The notes under the pieces were generated by a model. That model did not search any database. It was not told the origin of the DNA and was given only the letters and a program-made list of their open reading frames with translations. From Brugia malayi (taxonomy: Eukaryota > Nematoda > Chromadorea > Rhabditida > Onchocercidae), in contig NW_025062475.1 in assembly GCF_000002995.4 (NCBI RefSeq), positions 8,374,187 through 8,438,186 on the forward strand: a stretch of 64,000 nt of DNA. Reading direction: 5' to 3'. The stretch's first letter is position 1. Every line of letters starts with the position of its first letter. This document shows positions 57,601 through 64,000 of this stretch, one piece after another. The position numbers were made by a program, and so were the translations under genes.

Positions 57601-58656
57601 CGCAGGCAACCACTTGATTTTGATTAATCTAAGAGAACAAATCTGAAAAAAAAAAAGATTTCTTGTCTGTGCTTTGTCGGGCTGCTTCTCATTAAAGAGC
57701 ACTGGAATATATCTGTGAAATCACTTATAATAACTCATATGAAACCATTTATAATACTCATCTTTGATATATTCTATTTCCAGCTAATTTGCTTGGATGA
57801 TAAATTAGGTATGAATTGTTGAGATTTTTGCTTTTGGTCTTTCATTTCAAGAAATATTTTGTAGGCAGTAGACGAAAACGTCCACATGTTCGCTATATCA
57901 GATCTAATAAAACCAATATCCAACGCAACAGTGGTCTTGGAAGTTTTCTGGTTTGATGGGTTCTTTCCAGTTTACTCATTTAAACGAGAAATTAGTTCAA
58001 TTCCTCCGCAGTCATCTACTGAAATTTCTATCGATGAAGCCATTTCCGACGGAATAAGGTTTGCCTCATTTCGTTTAGTCCCTTATTTTCTGAGAATTCC
58101 ACAAAAGTCTATGTTTGTTACATACATTAACGCTAAAGACCGTTAGTTACAATCGATATTATTTCAAGTCTGGAAAGTTTGGTCGTCCAGAATATGCTTT
58201 TCAAACTCCTTGTTATTTTTGCAGGAAGAGAAATAACCAGTACATTTTGCGAGGAAGGTTGTTGTCAAATAATGGTACTCAAATTGGTTATGATACCGTT
58301 CATTTGCCTGATAAGCTGTTTAAGGTAGGAAAAGTTTCACTGTTCGCAAAATTTTATTGCCTTACTGAAACTTATTTCAGATAGATGAAGTGAATTTCGG
58401 AAAAGTTTGGATTCGAGAACTGCAGAGGAAAAATGATATGTTGTATGAGCTGAAGCTGGAAGCTGACAAACCATCACCTTTCGTATATATGGAGTTAGCT
58501 CTAGGCCTAACTGGATGGTTTTCTGACAATGCATTCACGATGACCGAACCGAAAAAGACATTGGTGCTGTCTTTGTTCAAGACACCTGGACGTCAACTGA
58601 CCCAAAGCGATATCACCATTTGTTCATTACGTGATTGTGGCAAAGCTAACGCATAA
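51673..58656 (+). CDS. MANBA: lysosomal beta-mannosidase, GH2 family
   Basis: Seventeen exons: 51673-51957, 52400-52600, 52854-52930, 53340-53454, 53635-53908, 54297-54431, 54650-54810, 55001-55096, 55166-55276, 55687-55799, 55989-56132, 56380-56503, 56906-57042, 57340-57511, 57865-58058, 58225-58324, 58381-58656; 904 aa (human 879). It removes terminal beta-linked mannose in N-glycan breakdown. A signal peptide ([11 protein letters not shown]) leads to the sugar-binding domain, with [16 protein letters not shown], a strong family block. The catalytic barrel has [43 protein letters not shown] with acid/base Glu466, and SEYGVQSFP with nucleophile Glu562. [16 protein letters not shown] follows, then the C-terminal Ig-like domains. 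Both catalytic Glu are present, so an active enzyme is expected. Uncertain borders: the donor of exon 4 (53454 or 53457) and the acceptor of exon 14, chosen for phase and alignment. Several introns carry poly-T runs. Confidence 0.93.
54007..54110. repeat. imperfect inverted repeats in beta-mannosidase intron 5
   Basis: AGTATAGTTGCTTTTCAAA near 54024-54042 pairs with TTTGAAAGCAAC...AACTATACT near 54080-54104, with a 7-nt interruption. TTTAGTTA (54011-54018) also pairs with TAACTAAA (54062-54069). Confidence 0.5.
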
Positions 58657-58692
58657 AACTTAATTTTTTTTTCATATATCAGCAGACAGTTT

Positions 58693-58698
58693 AATAAA
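58693..58698 (+). terminator. poly(A) signal of beta-mannosidase
   Basis: AATAAA 37 nt after the TAA stop, the first such signal downstream. Confidence 0.6.
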
Positions 58699-58739
58699 TT
58701 GAACCCTTGAAAAGCCATGAAAATGAAACTGCTGCATCA

Positions 58740-58892
58740 ATGACCACATTACATATGATCTTCTTCGTCATTCAGTATGGCACTTCTTCCGGTAGAAAAC
58801 GACTTCGTGACGACAAAGATTTTTTGAAAAAAGCTGGTGCTAGTGCCACAATACTATTCCGCCAATTACAATTACATGAAGGAACAACATGA
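58740..58892 (+). CDS. possible small ORF or terminal exon after beta-mannosidase
   Basis: An open frame from ATG 58740 to TGA 58892 encodes 50 aa, beginning MTTLHMIFFVIQ. Inside it a CATTCAG acceptor ends at 58775, and the part after it (YGTSSGRKRLRDDKDFLKKA and on to LFRQLQLHEGTT) looks more like coding sequence than the flanks: GC-richer, charged, ordinary codons. It could be a tiny downstream cistron 84 nt after the beta-mannosidase stop, an alternative last exon, or chance. No family is recognised and no upstream partner exon was found. Confidence 0.25.
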   Translation: MTTLHMIFFVIQYGTSSGRKRLRDDKDFLKKAGASATILFRQLQLHEGTT

Positions 58893-61800
58893 GAATGATT
58901 AGTGTTAGTGGGATCACCATTAGTAAAAGTAAGTAAACAAAATAAATAAACACCTGCATAAAAAAGGGAGCACTTTGGTTACGTAAAGGTAAAAACCATT
59001 CTCATTTGTATTTACGTAATACATTGTGCCTACTTTGACAATATTTGGGTCAAAAGAGGTCAAAAAAAATTCCTAGTAGCTACCTTATATATCGTTAGGA
59101 TGATAACTTTTCGTGTTATTCTCCAAAAGGAGAGTTTTATTTGGATGCAGAGCGGAAGGAATTTAATTTTTAACTGAGATAGAATCCTTTCGTTCTTTCG
59201 ATTAGCTTATGGTTACACTATAAATAAAGTCTATATTCTCCTGCTCCTTTGTATACATATTATAAAACCAACTAAGTATACAACTGAAACGGATTTTTGC
59301 CTTCTTTCCTCTCTGCTCACTTCTCAGTATCATGACCTACAGGAAGATATTCTTCTTTTCCTTCTCAATTCGATAATAACTTGAATCCAGAAGTATCTAA
59401 AATACTCTTCCATATTAACTTTATGATTTGTCCCCTACGATAGGCAATTTCGACAAATGTTCGGATTTGTTGCATAATTGCCTAACTTTGATGTAAAATG
59501 ATAGTCTAATGAATTTAAATGATTTAAAAGTTAGTGGCATAAAAAAGAGAAGAAATGAAAGAAGTAAAAAATAATTCCCACCCAATTTGATTCTTCAAGT
59601 AACCATCAGAGAATTACAATTTTGTAATTTCTATCACCCAAAATAAAATGAACAGCTTACTCTTCTTATTTTTTTTTTTTTTTTTTAGTTCTTATTTTAC
59701 TAGAGTTAGGTTCTTTGATTAGAAATTCGCGAAAGTGTCTATTTATAAACAATTTGCCTTAAACTTCTAGCACAAATTGTCCTTTTTGATGATTTTTTTA
59801 GTAGAAAAAGCATTTCATTTAAAAGCGTTACGATTGACATAGAATTATGAAACGTCTAATGAATTCTGGATTCAACTTATTTCTATTGAGCTGACACTGA
59901 AATGGTCGAGCAATATATCTGACTTTTTTATGAAAGAAACAGGTCCCTAAATATTTTTTCTTAAAAGGAATTTATGTCATAATTGTTTCATAGCGGAAGT
60001 ATTTAAAAGTTTTTGACATGATTTACAGATGCCTTTTACTCCACTCTCTCGTTTTATTCCAAAGTCTTTCATCAAAGATGACTAACTACCAGATAGGAAT
60101 CAATATATTCAGCATTATGATTGATGTAGAATTATAAAACGAATTACGAAAGAAACGCATATGTGTGAATAGAATGATGGCACAGTTCAATTCCTCACTA
60201 TCAAATTGAAATTTCAACAAGTTTCATTCGGTGCACTCACAAGAATTGAGAATCAGTAGTCATTAAACCATTACGGCGTTCCAGTTGACAAAATACGTCT
60301 CAGAATACAAAAACAGCCACGTATATTGCAACTTTTTAGCCTACCGATAAATCAAATCACCAAATTTTGCCCATGAACTTGAAAGATTTACCAATCTAAA
60401 TGCTACTAAGGTTAGGATAAGTTAAAGAACACTTTTGGTTGTGGAAAAAAACATACCCATGAACCCTTTCTTTCTGCTCTCTTCTTTTGATTAGGAAATG
60501 GAATGACCTCAACCATATGCTTCGTTCCTTTCTTATTATTTCAATTGTTTAATTAGCTTATTTACTTGAGTGGCATGAAATGACACACGTACGACTCATT
60601 CCCTTCATATCGCATTTATTTATTATGTATGATATCTTCTTTGCTGAAATGATGAATATAGATAATGAATATATCCTTCAGCGATTGGTAAGCATAATCG
60701 ATGACTGAGTGATGCATACATACACAACAAAGAAAATTTGGAAATAAAATGAGACGATTGTATAGAATTTTGGTAAGATGTCACTTGGATAATATACGTC
60801 AAAAAATTTAGGTAACGAACTTTCTTTATTCTCTTCCCTTTCGAAAATAGCACATTATATAAAGTTAACAATTAAGATTTAAATCAACTGAACTGATATC
60901 AAACCAGTATAGATCCAAAAATAGTGTAAGTCCCTTATCGTACAAAGTAAATGAATATATTAATGAAGTGAAATAATAAAATTAAGCCAAATGATATATA
61001 ATGAAAAAACACGATTTGCTTCACAAATATCATTCTTCTATCTGTTTCTCATGGGAATTGTGTCAAAGGAAAAACTCTTTTCAAGCTGATATCTTCGCTG
61101 GACATTTTACTTCACCAGTTATCGGATTTCTGTCTGAAATTCAGATCGAACTTTTAGAATGCGTTCCTGGAACAAAGAGTTTTTTCAAGTCGAATTTCCG
61201 ATTAAAATTTTCGCAACTTTTACAAAATTATTTTAAAAAGTATACAAAAAATTTCTTGAGGTCAGGAGAGAAATTTGCTACTAATATAGATATAGATATG
61301 CAAATGCCCTTGAAAACAAATATTACGGTGAAAATGCAAATATTAAATTGACTTCACACTTCCTGACCTCAAAAAAGATCATCACTCATGCGAATAATCA
61401 CAATCACTCTGGAAAGGTTATATTTTCTTGTAATTTCAATATAATAAAAAATGAATGCATATCCTGCACTTTATAAAAATAGTCGTTTATTAAAAAAAAA
61501 AAAAAAAAAAACCTAGTAATCTAACAGTCTTAGAAAGAACTAGGATCACGATTTAATTTAGTAATCACAAGTAAATCTTTCTTTTCATTCGTTTACTCAT
61601 TCTTCACTGAAGGGAATAACAATCGACCTGATCATGATTAAAATCAAGAACTTCGATAAGGATCTTTGTGAACATATACGGTAAGACAATTTTCAGAAAG
61701 TAATGGACGAGATGGCTGATAAATCACTTTAAAGAATCAATTCTCGCAATCTTTTGTTCGACACTGTTGGTTTTGTAAATAGTTGAAATTCACTGTGCTA

Positions 61801-62280
61801 CAAAACGATTTACTTATGATCTTGTCGCAACTAATGTACAAGTAAAACTGTTCCACAAACTGTAAGCAAACCGGGAAAGCAGTGGTAGTTAAACGAATAG
61901 ACTGGACGGAACGAGTTCAATTTAATTGATATTATAAGACATTTTCAGCGTCACATAATTTCCTCAATTTCACATAATGACAGCTGTGAATTTATTTCAG
62001 ATGGCAGGTACAAACACGTACAAACAAATGATGGTGTTCAGAAGCAGAAACGAAGTTTCAAAAATTGAATTTTGCTTCTTAAAATGTGTAGTTCATTTAA
62101 TGGCAGCCTATAATTACGCTATAATTACAAATACCAAATACTGCCTTTTAAAAATTGGGCGTGACGTTTCATTTCTGAAAAACGATGAAAATATAAGTTG
62201 TGAACAATGTAAAGTAAATATAATGAACAGTGTAGAATTTCTCTAGCCTAAACATTCCATCCGAAGGAATAACCTGAAAG
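58893..62280. other. intergenic region, 3.4 kb
   Basis: No supported gene. The longest ORF (61001-61351, + strand, 116 codons) is rich in Phe, Lys and Ser with no motif, signal or splice context and is treated as chance. Poly-A and poly-T runs occur at about 59670 and 61493. Confidence 0.5.
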
Positions 62281-62457
62281 CTAACCAAGTACAGGTATTG
62301 TCTTTTTAGGTGTTCGAGTAGGCGATTCAGATGCATTATTCTCAAAAATTGACGATCTGAAAGTATTTGAAACTTTCTTGGAAGGCGTCACTTGCTCCAC
62401 ATTAATACCAAAGATACGTTCACGTGTGTTTGTTGATGGACCGTTGCGTTTCGGGGT
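62281..62457 (-). CDS. last exon of a - strand gene, disordered Ser/Thr/Pro protein
   Basis: Reading leftward, a GATTGCAG acceptor precedes 58 codons and a TAG stop at 62281. The peptide ([20 protein letters not shown], later [20 protein letters not shown], ending TIPVLG) is low-hydrophobicity with several S/T-P sites. The RIFG and SSIF elements and the VLG end faintly recall the JPT1/HN1 (Jupiter) microtubule-associated family, which is a guess. Entry phase is 0. Upstream exons were not settled; the segment at 63407-63520 is one candidate. Confidence 0.5.
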   Translation of the reverse strand, partial: TPKRNGPSTNTRERIFGINVEQVTPSKKVSNTFRSSIFENNASESPTRTPKKTIPVLG

Positions 62458-64000
62458 CTGCAATCAAGTGCACTCATGCAATCAAATGCAAAAGGACAAA
62501 AAGTTTTTTTAAGCTAACTCGATAATAAAAAATTTGTTTATTTAAATAACAATTTGTTTTTTCACTGCCGAGTATATTTTTCATTTTTTGTACTGTATAT
62601 ATTTTCCGAAAAAAAGAAAGTTTGGTGGCACAAAGCTCGATATATTGGAAGTTGCGAACTGACCAATAATAAGGAAATTTTCAAATTTTAAGTTCCTAAA
62701 CTATCAAAAACTTGTTTAGGCACAACGATGCATAATTCTTTTAAGAAAAGTTGAGTGAATATTATTTGAAGTCTTTAATTTTATCTCGCTAATTAATAAT
62801 TGCATTATCAAATTTCAGTGAAACAAATTCTCTTAATAAAGAAAAAAAAAAACCATTTATAGTAATTGTATGTCTTAGAGCAAATTAAACTTAAAACATC
62901 ATTGACTGTTACAGCATCTCTTCTCCTACCTTGGAACACTTGTACAGTTCTTTTTTTCCCAGTTTTACTCCAGTTTAGCAAATATTTCTTCCACATTGCA
63001 ACGAATCATCCTTTTCAGCCACTTTTTTCTTTATACATTGCAATTAACTGACAATTATCAAAACTGATCATGTTAGGAGTGTTATGCGCTACATTCCAAT
63101 GTCACTATCACGGCTAACGTGTATCTTAAACAAGCAAGTATGACCAAGTCTAAGAAAAAACTTACCGTTGTTTAAATTAATTTTTATTAATTCATCTTTT
63201 TTTCTATTAATTTTCGTCTTTTTTTTACTAATTCAACCAATCTTCTAAAGTTTAGTTTAGTTTTAATCATGGCATACTTCAGCTAAGTTATTTAATTTTT
63301 CTCCGTTTTTAAAAAATAAAGCCTCTATCATTATCCCAATTATCAATACCTTTAAGGAAAGAAGCCCCAATTTGTAATTTACTCGCACCACCTTAATAAT
63401 TCCAATTTAAGGCCAAACAAGCTTATCTTTGTTAGTGACAATCCCTCCAATATTCATTTCGAGGATGGACTCAATTTCTTCGCTGGTTGTTGATTCTGTT
63501 TCTTCACTAACTGGACCTTTCTAGCCATTATGAAATTGAAGATCATACAGCTCAAGCAGATAGTTCTAGACACTACGGCAATTACTTTTATGAATCTGAA
63601 GACATTATCTGAATAGTAATTGCAGGATCACGTCAAGAATGCGCAGGATATTACGGTTGGTACTTGGTGATTCATAATAATAAATTAGTAAATTTTTTGC
63701 TGTATTCCCTTATTTTCGAATTAGTGTAAACGATTCATATTATTCACTGTGTATTCATTGAGAAGGGATGAAACTACCTTCTCGAAAAAAGGAAAGAAAG
63801 CATGACGAGTATGCAAATTTCGTTTTGTTTTCGTGCAAACAATTTTTGATAGGAGTCAACTAACTTTTAAACTTAAGCTGTATTTGAAAATGTTTAACAA
63901 TTATTGAAGATTATAAAGACAGCCAATGAGAGATGCAAAAACTCCTGATAAATATTTAAATTAAATTACTACTAAACAGTCCTCGGTATAGAACAACTCA
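62458..64000. other. right edge of window, mostly unassigned
   Basis: Besides the possible exon at 63407-63520, a - strand donor-like CTTAC lies at 63161-63165 after an AT-rich, stop-rich stretch that could be a 5' UTR exon. No other coding sequence is supported. Confidence 0.4.
63407..63520 (-). CDS. possible - strand exon, acidic peptide
   Basis: After a weak GGCTAG acceptor, 37 codons (KGPVSEETESTTSEEIESIL and on) run to a TAA at 63407. Before the stop, the donor CTT/GTTTGG leaves phase 0, so it could splice to the exon at 62457 instead of terminating. The opposite strand here also has protein-like frames, so coding status is doubtful. Confidence 0.25.
   Translation of the reverse strand, partial: KGPVSEETESTTSEEIESILEMNIGGIVTNKDKLVWP

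Noticed and set aside
61001..61351. 116-codon + strand ORF
   Set aside because: AT-driven composition, no motif, no promoter or splice context, no recognised family.

Overview
The window is a stretch of animal nuclear chromosome, most likely from a clade III (filarial/spirurid) nematode. The DNA is AT-rich. Genes are split into many short exons (25-285 nt), with introns mostly of 40-500 nt that end in T-rich YAG acceptors. The encoded proteins are metazoan, with nematode-like divergence. I saw no bacterial operons, CRISPR arrays, rRNA or tRNA genes, or intact transposons. The genus call is inference; no species-specific marker was identified.

Layout on the + strand: the 3' end of an RNF25-type RING E3 ligase (3-1271); a Ral small GTPase with an in-frame N-terminal extension (5825-11026); a TMEM87-family Golgi seven-TM protein (13079-18231); an unrecognised seven-exon gene for a 150-aa basic protein (21740-23805); the Pcc1/LAGE3 subunit of the KEOPS complex (30089-30662); a 37-exon golgin with a C-terminal GRIP domain, closest to golgin-245/GOLGA4 (31290-44019); a METTL18-type protein-histidine methyltransferase (46599-49012); and a full-length lysosomal beta-mannosidase, GH2 (51673-58656). 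On the - strand: an unrecognised five-exon gene (24962-26672), a speculative small secreted peptide (27920-28335), and the last exon, possibly two exons, of a gene that continues past the right edge (62281-63520).

Each model was assembled by hand from splice signals, and every reported multi-exon CDS keeps a single open frame with matching intron phases. The larger models sum to whole codons: Ral 289 aa, TMEM87 617 aa, golgin 1602 aa, METTL18 247 aa, beta-mannosidase 904 aa. Several products work in the secretory/endolysosomal route (Ral and exocyst, TMEM87 in Golgi, GRIP golgin at the trans-Golgi network, beta-mannosidase in lysosome). Nothing shows they form a co-regulated unit; gaps between genes are 0.6-6 kb, too wide for a typical nematode operon.

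Non-genic structure includes a ~412-bp foldback (MITE-like) element in a METTL18 intron, a perfect 21-bp-arm palindrome next to a ~30-bp tandem repeat, ATT and TA microsatellites, and two GC-AG introns in the golgin gene. I found no clear new multi-gene system. The best leads are the two unrecognised multi-exon genes, the Ral N-terminal extension and the foldback element.
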